Positions 52,884 to 60,893 of a stretch of DNA of 64,000 nt are shown piece after piece. The position numbers and the translations under genes are program-made. Source of the stretch: Alteromonas gilva. Lineage in GTDB: Bacteria > Pseudomonadota > Gammaproteobacteria > Enterobacterales > Alteromonadaceae. The notes beneath the pieces were generated by a model. The model was not told where the DNA came from and made no database searches. It saw nothing but the letters and a program-made list of their open reading frames with translations. Position 1 is the first letter of the stretch. Every line of letters begins with the position of its first letter. Location: assembly GCF_028595265.1 (NCBI RefSeq), contig NZ_JAQQXP010000001.1, positions 744,001 through 808,000 of the forward strand, read 5' to 3'.

Positions 52884-54065
52884 TCAGTGCGCGTGTGATG
52901 CGCCAGATTTTTCTATATCCGCTTTGATTAAGTAGCTGTTGTCGACAACATACCTTTGTCCGGCGGATAGTCCTGCGACGACTTCGGAAAAGTTGTCGTC
53001 CTGCAGACCTAAGGTTATAGGTGTTGCCTGATAAGCATTGCCTTCATTCAGGAACACAACCAGCTTATTGTTAAGGGTTTGAATGGCCCGATTTTCTATT
53101 TTTACCGGCACCGCTTTTTGTTGAGAGTCGACAATGCCTGTGACTAAATCGCCGGGAGAGAGTAGACCGTCCTTGTTCACCACTTTTACCAGTGCTAGCT
53201 GGTAGGGTTGCCCTTCGTGAGAAGGAATAATGCTGGTAATCGTGCTATCAAGTTGACAACCATTTGCAATAATGTGAACAGGTTTGCCTTCAGCAACCTG
53301 ACTGCGCTGAGCTGGAAATACCTTTAATTCCGCCCAAAGCACTGAGGTATCAACAATCGTAAAAAGCGGGGTTGTGCTGGTAAGCTCTCCGATATTCAGG
53401 TTACGCGATACCACAACGCCATTGATTGGCGCTTTCACATCGTAAGACTGGAGGCTGTCATTCGACTGTACCCGAGCCAATGGCTCACCAGCTTTCACAG
53501 TCTGGCCAATATCAGTAAAGAGCTGCTCAACAATTCCCGTAAACCGGGCGTGAACCTCGGCTCGCTGTTGTGGCGGTATAGTCAACTGACCATAAACCTC
53601 GGTGTGCTTTTTTATTTCACCGCCCGTAGCAACGTTTGTGGTTACGCCAGCCTGACTGGAATACGCATCATCTATCTGAGTTCGAGCTTCGTACTTTTTC
53701 CAATCCCACGAAAAGCTATTTTCTCCCAGTGAGAGTGTAATATTGGCGAGAAATGAGTGCGGCTCAGCGATAAAACTTGTGGACCTGAGCCCATTTTCAT
53801 AGCTTTCAAAATGGATGATGTCCTGACGTCCTCCCATACGATTGAGCGTGACGTTAAGCGCGTCAGGTGGCAGCGGCTGGGAGCGATCAGCCCTTTCGGC
53901 CAGTAAATATGCTCCCTCTTTCGTATCCTTAATGCGTAATGTCAACGATATGCTGCTATTGGTAATTGTTTTCGATTCAGCCGCGTGGGATTGTTTACCA
54001 CTTGCTGCGGCATTGGCATCTGTTAGGCACAGTAGAAGTGAGATAATAACTAATAGTCTATTCAT
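52884..54065 (-). CDS. czcB: heavy-metal efflux periplasmic adaptor CzcB
   Basis: A 393-residue membrane fusion protein. ATG 54065 (MNRLLVIISLLLCLTDANA) gives a signal peptide and has GGAA at a good distance; the longer frame overlaps czcC too far. The mature protein has the lipoyl and barrel layout of RND adaptors (YGQLTIPPQQRAEVHARFTGIVEQLFTDIGQTVKAGEPLARVQSND, VKAPINGVVVSRNLNIGELTS, LLSPGDLVTGIVDSQQKAVPV, VDNSYLIKADIEKSGASHAH). The end is His-containing. It bridges CzcA in the inner membrane and CzcC in the outer membrane. Its start overlaps the czcC stop by eight bases. Confidence 0.9.
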   Translation of the reverse strand: MNRLLVIISLLLCLTDANAAASGKQSHAAESKTITNSSISLTLRIKDTKEGAYLLAERADRSQPLPPDALNVTLNRMGGRQDIIHFESYENGLRSTSFIAEPHSFLANITLSLGENSFSWDWKKYEARTQIDDAYSSQAGVTTNVATGGEIKKHTEVYGQLTIPPQQRAEVHARFTGIVEQLFTDIGQTVKAGEPLARVQSNDSLQSYDVKAPINGVVVSRNLNIGELTSTTPLFTIVDTSVLWAELKVFPAQRSQVAEGKPVHIIANGCQLDSTITSIIPSHEGQPYQLALVKVVNKDGLLSPGDLVTGIVDSQQKAVPVKIENRAIQTLNNKLVVFLNEGNAYQATPITLGLQDDNFSEVVAGLSAGQRYVVDNSYLIKADIEKSGASHAH

Positions 54066-55353
54066 GGTTATTCCGGAATTCTTGAGTATGAGACGCCTGA
54101 CCGGATACTCCGGTCCACTGTTCAACGAGTGACTGGTTCACTAACGCGCTTTCGCTTAATTCGATGACCTTTGCACGTGCGCGTATCAACGCATCTCTGG
54201 ATGCAATCCAGTCCTGGTAGCTGTATGCCCCTCGCTGGTAACCTTCGAGCACGAGCGTAGTAGCAGTTTCAAGGTCGGGCAAAACGACGTCGTTGATATG
54301 CTTTACAGCATCAATGGTGAAATTGAGATATTGCTGTGCTTTAAACAGTAATGCTTTTATCTCCAGTATTTGACTGTCTCTGGCAATTACAGCGGCTTCT
54401 TTCTTCGCCAGGGCAGCCTGAGTAGCGCCTTGGTTTCTTTGTTCGGCAAAAAACGGCATGGAAACAGCAGCAACAACAGACGTATCCTGAACTGCCTGAG
54501 AGCGCCGTACACCTATGCGCCATGAAATATCAGCACTGGCATTACTTTCTACCAGATTTTGTTCAGCTTCTTTCACATTGATTGCTTGGGTGAATTGCTC
54601 CACATTTGCTGATTCAAGAAACTGTTGATAAACAGCGGAATACTGCCGCTTTGCGGGAAGGTTGCTCAGTGAACCCGATATTTTATCGATTGCCTCAGCA
54701 TCTCCCTGCCAAAATAGTGCAAGTGACTGCTTGGCAATAGCTAGCGCCGTTTCAGCGGATGCTTTGTCGATTTTGGCCTGATTGAGAGCGGCTCTGGCGC
54801 GCAGAAATTCAGCTTTATTGGTTGCGCCTTTCTCAACACGCTGTTTCACAATAGATAAGGCTTCATCAGCGAGAGAAACAGACGTTTGTGCCAATGTCAG
54901 CCGCTCTTTAGCTGCGAGTGTTTTTACATAGTGCCGGGTTAGTTCACTTAACAGTTTGAGGGAAGCAACATAGCGCTCTGACTGTAACAGGGATAAATTG
55001 GCGTCAACCAAAGATATCCTTGCACCGCGCTTTCCTCCCATCTCGAAAACAGAAGAGAGTGAGACCGTCAGCTCAGCATTATTAATGCCTGATGCATCTC
55101 CTGAACCGAGCAGGTTCTCTGCTTCAACGCCAACGTGATAAGCCGGAGTGAGATTAGCCAGCTTTCTATCTGCCTCTGTAGCAGTGAGCAGCGACTTGTA
55201 TCGCTGTAAATCTGGGTGTTGCTGCAATGTCAGGCGTGCCGCTTGTTCGAGCGTTATCGCTTTGCTCATTGCAGTGGGAGATATGAATAGCAACACACTA
55301 CTCACGATCAAAGTGCACATACGCTTGCGCGCATGCGAATAAAAAGAGTTCAT
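54058..55353 (-). CDS. czcC: heavy-metal efflux outer membrane protein CzcC
   Basis: A 431-residue TolC-family outer membrane channel. An N-terminal signal (LIVSSVLLFISPTAMSKA) precedes ITLEQAARLTLQQHPDLQRYKSLLTATEADRKLAN and long helical segments typical of the periplasmic tunnel (VASLKLLSELTRHYVKTLAAKERLTLAQTSVSLADEALSIVKQRVEKGATNKAEFLRARAALNQA). RGAYSYQDWIASRDALIRARAKVIE is the matching second-half repeat. The 3' end overlaps czcB by eight bases. It is the outer membrane exit of the CzcCBA system. Confidence 0.9.
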   Translation of the reverse strand: MNSFYSHARKRMCTLIVSSVLLFISPTAMSKAITLEQAARLTLQQHPDLQRYKSLLTATEADRKLANLTPAYHVGVEAENLLGSGDASGINNAELTVSLSSVFEMGGKRGARISLVDANLSLLQSERYVASLKLLSELTRHYVKTLAAKERLTLAQTSVSLADEALSIVKQRVEKGATNKAEFLRARAALNQAKIDKASAETALAIAKQSLALFWQGDAEAIDKISGSLSNLPAKRQYSAVYQQFLESANVEQFTQAINVKEAEQNLVESNASADISWRIGVRRSQAVQDTSVVAAVSMPFFAEQRNQGATQAALAKKEAAVIARDSQILEIKALLFKAQQYLNFTIDAVKHINDVVLPDLETATTLVLEGYQRGAYSYQDWIASRDALIRARAKVIELSESALVNQSLVEQWTGVSGQASHTQEFRNNHE

Positions 55354-55400
55354 ATTGTAAATCCTGGTCAGTAACTAAATAGGTAAAAAATGACTAGGAT

Positions 55401-55772
55401 TCAGGCTCTGGGAGGACGGTCGATACCAGGTTGTAAGTGAGAGGGAGGGAAAGGACGGTACGCAGCTAGTGCCATCTCGCCAAATTTTCCTAAATGGCTA
55501 TCAGTATTTTTAAATAATACGATATGGGTAAAATGCCCGTGACAAGAGCAGCAGTGGTCACATTTGTCTGTGCCTACGTTGTCTGCAGAATCTTTATCTG
55601 GCTGGCAAACACTGGAGTCCTGAACACACAATTCGTGGTGTGATTCTGAGGCGCTTTCGAAGAAGCTATCAAAAGCAAACGCATCTGAGGCAAACAAAAA
55701 CAACTGTGCAAACAGCATCAGGGCGGTAATCACCACCTTGCTGTTAGTTCTGTTGTTTTGATGCGATTTCAT
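55401..55772 (-). CDS. CzcI-like Cys/His-rich exported protein
   Basis: A 123-residue protein with a signal peptide (VVITALMLFAQLFLFASDAFA) and a metal-binding-type segment CDHCCSCHGHFTHIVLF together with DSSVCQPDKD. It ends in HLQPGIDRPPRA, the PPRA-type tail seen in the small proteins in front of czc operons. These are linked to periplasmic metal sensing or regulation of the pump but their exact role is not settled. It stands first in the minus-strand czc operon, 47 bases before czcC. Identification is by position and composition, so czcI is a likely rather than certain name. Confidence 0.75.
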   Translation of the reverse strand: MKSHQNNRTNSKVVITALMLFAQLFLFASDAFAFDSFFESASESHHELCVQDSSVCQPDKDSADNVGTDKCDHCCSCHGHFTHIVLFKNTDSHLGKFGEMALAAYRPFPPSHLQPGIDRPPRA

Positions 55773-56296
55773 TGCGTTCCTCGTTCTATTGGCAGCGTTA
55801 ACCTATTATCTTTAGCGCAAGAGATCAAGTGAAGGCTTAAGTCATACTGAATTTTGTGGTTATTACAACAAACTTTTATGCACAAACAATTGCGTTGGTA
55901 AACATGGTGGTTGCAATACTCTTCGTTATATATTTACGACTGAGCTTTTACTAGCTGGATAAGGTAACCAAACTATTTAAGTATTACTGGGGCATCTATC
56001 AGTGCAAACAGTGCAGATATACACGCTTGCAGTAAAACAAGGGTCTCTTGAAGGGAGAGGCTCTCTATATTAATAGCGCTAGGAGTGACTTATTTATTAT
56101 TACCCCAACTGCCGCTTTACGCAGTGAGTTGCCGCACGCGAGTTGTCGTACCAACGGCAGCAACTGACACCAATCGGAAGTTTGAAAAGCTCAGTGTCGA
56201 AGGTCTGCTCCTTGTCTTTTGATGCCAGTCAGCGCAGCTCGTGGGTCTTCAAAGTACATTGTGTTCAATTAGTGAATGCAAGATAAAGATATTTCG
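55773..56296. other. 524-base region between czc operon and AFG1-like gene
   Basis: No gene could be supported. The first 150 bases are AT-rich and should hold the czc promoter. No MerR or two-component regulator is encoded. The part from 56100 (CCAACTGCCGCTTTACGCAG and following) changes in composition and may already belong to the foreign stretch that contains the AFG1-like gene. Confidence 0.45.
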
Positions 56297-57766
56297 TCAT
56301 TGCCGTCCCCATTCCTTTCCACCCATTTCTACCAACCGAGACGCGGCTCGCCGAAAGGAAAAAGCGAGATCATTGGCGGACGATAATTGTGCCAGTGACA
56401 CGCCAATTCGACCCGTCGCCGACCACTCATAATATTCCCCCTCTTTGGTGCGAATCATGGTCGTCGCAAAGGAACTCGAGTTCCCCCCCTTCTCACTGAC
56501 AATCAATTCTCCATCTCCATCACTGCTTTCGACTTGCGCTTCAAAATCAACAAACAATTCGTCGAGCGGGACTTGTGCCGCCAGCACCAAGCGGGTGCGA
56601 GACTCATAACACGCGTCAATGAGGGTCACGAACCGTCGCGCTTCGTTGAGGTGATTGGCATCTAGTTGGGGGACGCGTTCAATAATAATGACCGGAAATC
56701 GGCTACAGAGGCAAATATAATCGGCCGCCCCGAGCGGTTGGTAGCACAGCTCGGAAAAGTCAAACCAGGCGCACCGGTCATTCAATCGGGCGACCTGGAC
56801 GGTGCGACCAAAGAGAACAGGAATAGTCTCAGCCTCAGTTTCGGATGCAGTGCCACCAAATATTTCTTCCAACTGCGCCTGTATGTTGTCAATACTATTA
56901 TTATCGCCATGAACATCCTTGTTTGACCAAAAATAGGATTGACCATCCGCTCGAGTTTCGAGTCGATAATCCTTGGCGGAATCCTCCATGGAAATAATGT
57001 CGAACGTGTGTTTTAACATGTCTATGAATGGCAAAAAGAGGGATCGGTTAATACCTCCCTCATACAAGGCATCGGGGGCGCGATTCGAGGTGGCCACCAC
57101 CACGACATTCCAATTCAATAATAGTAAAAACAGTCGTTTCAAAATCATGGCATCGGCAACGTCTGTCACTTGAAATTCATCGAAACAGAGGAGTTGGGCC
57201 TCTTGTGCCAATTGCTGCGCAATGACGGGAATCGCATCATCTCGTGGGTGCTTCTGTTTGTAGACAAAGATTCGATGATGAACGTCTAGCATGAATTCAT
57301 GAAAGTGGACGCGGCGTTTGGTAATTTTTGCGTATTTGAGGCTGTAGCTGTCATTATTGCAGCAAGAATCATCATCAGGAACAGTAATCGACGCGTAAAA
57401 GAGATCCATTAGGAAGCTCTTGCCGACCCCGACCGGTCCATGAATATATATGCCTCGCGGTGGTGGACCAAAAGACCACAAATGGAACTTCTTTCGAAGA
57501 AAGGACTGGGCGGATGCCAGGGGGCGCGCCAGTAAAAGTGAACTGCTGCTTGTACGGCTGCTCTCTGTCGGATTTTCAGTGCGCACGGCTACTGGTGGGA
57601 GCGAGGCAAGAGACTCGTGCAGGACATCGAGTTTTGCCGCCAGAGCGACTTGCGCGTCATCTCGTTGCACCTCCCCCGCTTCCACCTTGAGTTCATAAGC
57701 CGCTGTAACGGGGCCTGTCGGGTTGGACCGCCGAGCGACGCGATGTTTTGTTGTCATATTCTTCAT
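56297..57766 (-). CDS. AFG1/LACE1-type AAA ATPase, eukaryotic-like (ZapE superfamily)
   Basis: The frame is open from a TTG at 57934 (545 codons). I take ATG 57766 because similarity to the family starts soon after it (GPVTAAYELKVEAGEVQRDDAQ). The protein has Walker A GPVGVGKS (166-173 of the long frame), RRVHFHEFMLDVHHRIF, Walker B LLCFDEFQVTDVADAMILKRLF (248-), sensor VVVVATSNRAPDALYEGGINRSLFLPFI, and the C-terminal EWSATGRIGVSLAQLSSANDLAFSFRRAASRLVEM. This matches mitochondrial AFG1/LACE1 proteins. Bacterial ZapE proteins are shorter (~370 aa) and lack the acidic and serine-rich inserts (PDDDSCCNNDS, SSDGDGEL) and the long C-terminus. Codon use differs from the neighbours. There is no Shine-Dalgarno site. 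It is either a eukaryote-derived gene or contaminating sequence joined in assembly. Confidence 0.7.
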   Translation of the reverse strand: MKNMTTKHRVARRSNPTGPVTAAYELKVEAGEVQRDDAQVALAAKLDVLHESLASLPPVAVRTENPTESSRTSSSSLLLARPLASAQSFLRKKFHLWSFGPPPRGIYIHGPVGVGKSFLMDLFYASITVPDDDSCCNNDSYSLKYAKITKRRVHFHEFMLDVHHRIFVYKQKHPRDDAIPVIAQQLAQEAQLLCFDEFQVTDVADAMILKRLFLLLLNWNVVVVATSNRAPDALYEGGINRSLFLPFIDMLKHTFDIISMEDSAKDYRLETRADGQSYFWSNKDVHGDNNSIDNIQAQLEEIFGGTASETEAETIPVLFGRTVQVARLNDRCAWFDFSELCYQPLGAADYICLCSRFPVIIIERVPQLDANHLNEARRFVTLIDACYESRTRLVLAAQVPLDELFVDFEAQVESSDGDGELIVSEKGGNSSSFATTMIRTKEGEYYEWSATGRIGVSLAQLSSANDLAFSFRRAASRLVEMGGKEWGRQ

Positions 57767-57934
57767 TATGGCCCTGATGTGTTTATCAACATAATGATGT
57801 TGTACACCAGATTTCTGGATGGGTATCAAATGGATTTGTATTAAAGACTCAAGTTTCCGAGACAAGCGCCCCTTAAAGTTGTGCAAGCCAGTTTTGAATA
57901 TCTTTTTTATTTTAACAGAGTTTTCTGAGGCCAA

Positions 57935-58313
57935 GTTTGATTAACAGTATGATGATTCTTCGCTCAATATAGTCTTATAGTTCGAATTTTCTAACGTCAG
58001 CTTTAGGTCGTTAGTTGTCGTTTTACAGGGAAATAAAATGGTCTGCTTTTGACACAGACCGGAGGCTTGAATACAAAGACCTTAACGTCTGCTGTTTGTC
58101 TTTAGCAGACGTAGTAAACCCTTTTAGAAACCCAGCATCTAAACTTCGTAGGCGTTTTAATATTGCTCCGGGCAACACTAATTTGTGGCGTTGGCCTGGT
58201 AAGTTTTCGCTGTAATTTTGCTTAGCGGCAGTAAAAAATAAATTCTACTCACTGCTTTTTATAAAAAATGACCAGCTTAAAACCACCACGTCACACAAAC
58301 CATTGAATAATGC
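57935..58313. other. intergenic region before rpsF with a perfect hairpin
   Basis: No gene was identified. ACGTCTGCT (58085-58093) pairs perfectly with AGCAGACGT (58104-58112) over a 10-base loop, without a T run on either strand. A short frame (58015-58215) containing RRRFNIAPGNTNLW is not convincing as a gene. The region is AT-rich and could include the boundary between the foreign stretch and the conserved ribosomal operon. Confidence 0.4.
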
Positions 58314-58342
58314 TTGTACAGCTGCGAGAAGCTCTATATAAT
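58314..58342 (+). promoter_or_regulatory. sigma70-type promoter of the rpsF operon
   Basis: TTGTAC (58314-58319) and TATAAT (58337-58342) are separated by 17 bases and followed by GCGCGCCC, the GC-rich discriminator typical of stringently controlled ribosomal promoters. The start codon lies 87 bases downstream, which leaves room for a leader bound by S6-S18. Confidence 0.75.
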
Positions 58343-58428
58343 GCGCGCCCTTACAGCCACCCAAATAAGTTCCTTGTCTCCATACAGCTGGCTGTTCTGT
58401 CGAGACTACAACCGTAAGGAGCGTTTCA

Positions 58429-58827
58429 ATGCGTCATTACGAAATCGTTTTTATGGTTCACCCTGATCAGAGTGAACAAGTACCAGGTATGATCGAGCGT
58501 TATACCACAATTCTGAAGCAAGATGGCGGACAAATCCACCGCTTGGAAGACTGGGGCCGTCGTCAACTGGCTTACCCAATCGAAAAATTGCACAAAGCAC
58601 ACTATGTTCTTATCAATGCTGAAGCCAACGCTGAAGCCGTTGAAGAGCTGGAAACTGCTTTCCGTTTCAATGACGTTATCCTGCGTAACATGGTTATGCG
58701 TACTAAAGGTGCGGTAACTGAACCTTCACCTATGATGAAGGAAGAGCGTCGTGAGCGTCGTGAAGACTCAGCCCCACGTGGCGAGCGTTCAGAAGCTAAA
58801 CCTGCATCTGCTGAAAGCGAAGAATAA
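58429..58827 (+). CDS. rpsF: 30S ribosomal protein S6
   Basis: A 132-residue ribosomal protein S6: MRHYEIVFMVHPDQSEQVPGMIERYT, GGQIHRLEDWGRRQLAYPIEKLHKAHYVLINAEA and ETAFRFNDVILRNMVMRTKGA are diagnostic. The acidic and charged tail (RRERREDSAPRGERSEAKPASAESEE) is the part that is modified by RimK in some gammaproteobacteria. AAGGAG precedes the ATG. It leads the rpsF-rpsR-rplI operon; no priB gene lies between rpsF and rpsR, unlike E. coli. Its product binds S18 on the 30S platform. Confidence 0.97.
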   Translation: MRHYEIVFMVHPDQSEQVPGMIERYTTILKQDGGQIHRLEDWGRRQLAYPIEKLHKAHYVLINAEANAEAVEELETAFRFNDVILRNMVMRTKGAVTEPSPMMKEERRERREDSAPRGERSEAKPASAESEE

Positions 58828-58839
58828 GGAGAATTAACC

Positions 58840-59067
58840 ATGGCTCGTTTTTTTAGACGTCGTAAATTCTGCCGTTTCTCTGCAGAAGGTGTTACTGAGA
58901 TTGATTACAAAGATATCGCTATGTTGAAAAACTACGTAACTGAAAGCGGTAAAATTGTACCTAGTCGTATTACCGGTACCAGCGCTAAATACCAGCGTCA
59001 GCTGTCTAGTGCTATTAAGCGTGCACGTTTTCTTGCACTGCTTCCGTACACTGACTCTCATAAGTAA
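58840..59067 (+). CDS. rpsR: 30S ribosomal protein S18
   Basis: A 75-residue S18 with the standard start MARFFRRRKFCRFSAEGVTEIDYKDIAMLKNYVTESGKIVPSRITGTSAKYQRQLSSAIKRARFLALLPYTDSHK. It binds S6 in the 30S subunit. It starts 13 bases after rpsF, with AAGGAG as ribosome-binding site. The direct adjacency means priB is missing from this operon. Confidence 0.97.
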   Translation: MARFFRRRKFCRFSAEGVTEIDYKDIAMLKNYVTESGKIVPSRITGTSAKYQRQLSSAIKRARFLALLPYTDSHK

Positions 59068-59094
59068 TTTGGCGAAGAATAAGGGGTAGCATCG

Positions 59095-59547
59095 ATGGAA
59101 ATCATTCTACTGGACAAAATCGCCAACTTAGGCGGTCTGGGTGACACAGTCACTGTTAAAGCTGGCTTTGCACGTAACTTCCTTTTCCCACAGGGTAAAG
59201 CGGTTCCTGCAACTAAAGCAAACGTTGAAAAATTTGAAGCGCGTCGTGCTGAGCTTGAAGCGAAAATCGCTGAAGAGCTGGCTGCTGCGCAGGCTCGTGC
59301 TGATAAAGTAGCTGAGCTGGGTGAAGTAACTATTGCTGCACCAGCTGGCGAAGAAGGCAAACTGTTTGGTTCTGTTGGTACACAAGATATCGCTGATGCA
59401 ATTACTGCAGCTGGTGTTGAAGTGGCTAAAGCAGAAGTTAAACTGCCTACCGGTACACTGCGTGAAACTGGCGAGTACGACATCGACCTGCAATTACACT
59501 CTGACGTAATGGCTACTGCTAAAGTAGTTATCATCGCCGAAGCGTAA
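59095..59547 (+). CDS. rplI: 50S ribosomal protein L9
   Basis: A 150-residue L9 with the two-domain layout joined by a long helix: N-terminal MEIILLDKIANLGGLGDTVTVKAGFARNFLFPQGKAVPATKAN, the helix ARRAELEAKIAEELAAAQARADKVAEL, and the C-terminal GKLFGSVGTQDIADAITAAGVEVAKAEVKLP. It binds domain V of 23S rRNA at the L1 stalk base. It ends the operon, and a strong terminator follows 15 bases later. Confidence 0.97.
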   Translation: MEIILLDKIANLGGLGDTVTVKAGFARNFLFPQGKAVPATKANVEKFEARRAELEAKIAEELAAAQARADKVAELGEVTIAAPAGEEGKLFGSVGTQDIADAITAAGVEVAKAEVKLPTGTLRETGEYDIDLQLHSDVMATAKVVIIAEA

Positions 59548-59561
59548 GCGCCGACCGATTT

Positions 59562-59592
59562 AAAAAAAACCGCGCAACAGCGCGGTTTTTTT
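59562..59592 (+). terminator. terminator of the rpsF operon
   Basis: ACCGCGC/GCGCGGT form a 7-base stem with a short loop, flanked by eight A upstream and seven T downstream, so it may act for both the rpsF operon and the convergent holin gene. Confidence 0.88.
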
Positions 59593-59625
59593 GTACCTGA
59601 AAATAGCCTTCCCGGCTAACAAGCG

Positions 59626-60345
59626 TTAACGGCGGCCTAATCGTCGCGGACCAAAGCGGCGGCGCGACACCACATCCTCGTGACTTTCCTGGTTCATTTC
59701 GGCAATCTTCTCCCTGAGCGCTTGTTTACTTTCTTCCTCATCCACTGCATTGCTGTCTTTAATGTGGATAAGCGCCGCCTCGACTACCTGGTTAACCTGA
59801 TTGGCCCGGGTCTCGTCAAAATTAGACTGCTTTGCGAGCGTATCGCCGAAAACCTTATCCGGTTCGTCGTTGTCGAGTTCAAGCTTGCGAAACTCGGCTT
59901 TGGTTTCGATAAGGGCTTTTATGGCGTGGGCCTGGGTCTTATTGAAGCTAAATTGCTGGCTTTTAAGCTGCATCCGGCCACCAAAATAAAACGCAATGAT
60001 CACACTCAGCAGCGTCCAGTAACCGTCGGGGATGGAGCTCATAGCCAGGGTTATTTCTGCCATATGCGCGGGGGAAATATACGCAATCACAAAAATAAAT
60101 AAAATGAGCGACACAATGAGCGGGCGGATCAGGCGGTTAAAACCATCGGCGATTGAGTCTATCCATGTGCGATTTTGGCGCGCGTTAAACTCAGCCTGAT
60201 AAGACTGTAAAAGCGCCATTTGCTCGTCGGCAGTACGCTGAGCGTCTTTTTCTTTGTTAGTGGTAAATACTCCGGCAACCGTTTCTACGCCTTTAGAAAC
60301 AGAGTCGGCAATAGCGGATATTGGGTTTTCAATGAGTTTGCTCAT
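59626..60345 (-). CDS. phage-type holin (three-helix family)
   Basis: A 239-residue membrane protein. A basic helical N-terminus (NKEKDAQRTADEQMALLQSYQAEFNARQNRTWIDSIADGFNR) is followed by two or three helices (LIRPLIVSLILFIFVIAYIS; YWTLLSVIIAFYFGGRM) and a charged C-terminal helix with the SRRRFGPRRLGRR tail. The FNARQNRTWIDSIADGFNRLIRPL motif is typical of the three-transmembrane holins found with GH108 muramidases. It starts eight bases after the muramidase gene stop on the same strand. There are no other phage genes, so this is a domesticated lysis or secretion module. It should open the inner membrane to release the muramidase. Confidence 0.82.
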   Translation of the reverse strand: MSKLIENPISAIADSVSKGVETVAGVFTTNKEKDAQRTADEQMALLQSYQAEFNARQNRTWIDSIADGFNRLIRPLIVSLILFIFVIAYISPAHMAEITLAMSSIPDGYWTLLSVIIAFYFGGRMQLKSQQFSFNKTQAHAIKALIETKAEFRKLELDNDEPDKVFGDTLAKQSNFDETRANQVNQVVEAALIHIKDSNAVDEEESKQALREKIAEMNQESHEDVVSRRRFGPRRLGRR

Positions 60346-60353
60346 ACCAGCTC

Positions 60354-60893
60354 CTACGCCACTTGGTAGTTGGGTAAAAAGCTTCTGGCCCGCGCCAGCC
60401 AGCCGCGTAAAAAGACGTTCTGGCTGGCGTCACTGGTAACGATGTCGGCGTAAAACATTTGTCGCTCTTCCACTAACGCCACCAGCATCCAGTCGCCCAG
60501 TTCCTGCAGGCAGGCGTAACTTTGCGCTTTGGTTTTAGGGCCCATCAGGCCATCTACCACCAGAGCGCCAAACCCTGCATCGTTACATACCTCTTGTAAA
60601 AATTTAATGGCCCGGCGCGGGCCATGGTTAACCGCCGAATCAAACAAAAAAGGTTGTAATGGCTCCGGCAGTTGGTCAATACGTGGTATGCGATAATAAT
60701 TTAACGCATAGATGTCACGAGCGGTTTCTACATCCAGTGCTTTTACCATGTCGGCGGTTACCACGACTTCAAGGTAACGGGACAGGGTTTTTTGCGTAAT
60801 GCCAAAGTTGGTGGGGCCACCGCGGTCGGCCGGGTGATTCACATAACCGCCTTCTTTGGCGAGAATTTCATCAATCATTGCGTTAACATCCAT
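60354..60893 (-). CDS. GH108 muramidase (endolysin/secretion activator type)
   Basis: A 179-residue muramidase of glycoside hydrolase family 108. Landmarks are AKEGGYVNHPADRGGPTNFGIT, where EGGY at 14-17 holds the catalytic Glu, YYRIPRIDQLPEPLQPFLFDSAVNHGP, and the C-terminal peptidoglycan-binding part FGALVVDGLMGPKTKAQ. ATG 60893 has GGAGG at the right distance, so the upstream extension is not used. No signal peptide is present, as expected if the holin encoded downstream releases it. Together they match the lysis/secretion pairs known from phage-derived (type 10-like) systems. Confidence 0.9.
   Translation of the reverse strand: MDVNAMIDEILAKEGGYVNHPADRGGPTNFGITQKTLSRYLEVVVTADMVKALDVETARDIYALNYYRIPRIDQLPEPLQPFLFDSAVNHGPRRAIKFLQEVCNDAGFGALVVDGLMGPKTKAQSYACLQELGDWMLVALVEERQMFYADIVTSDASQNVFLRGWLARARSFLPNYQVA

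Noticed and set aside
58015..58215. 66-codon ORF with RRRFNIAPGN resembling the RYNIAPTQ motif of SRAP/YedK proteins
   Set aside because: The similarity is limited to a few residues, the conserved N-terminal catalytic Cys (MCGR) is missing, and a long perfect hairpin lies inside. Too weak even for a pseudogene call.
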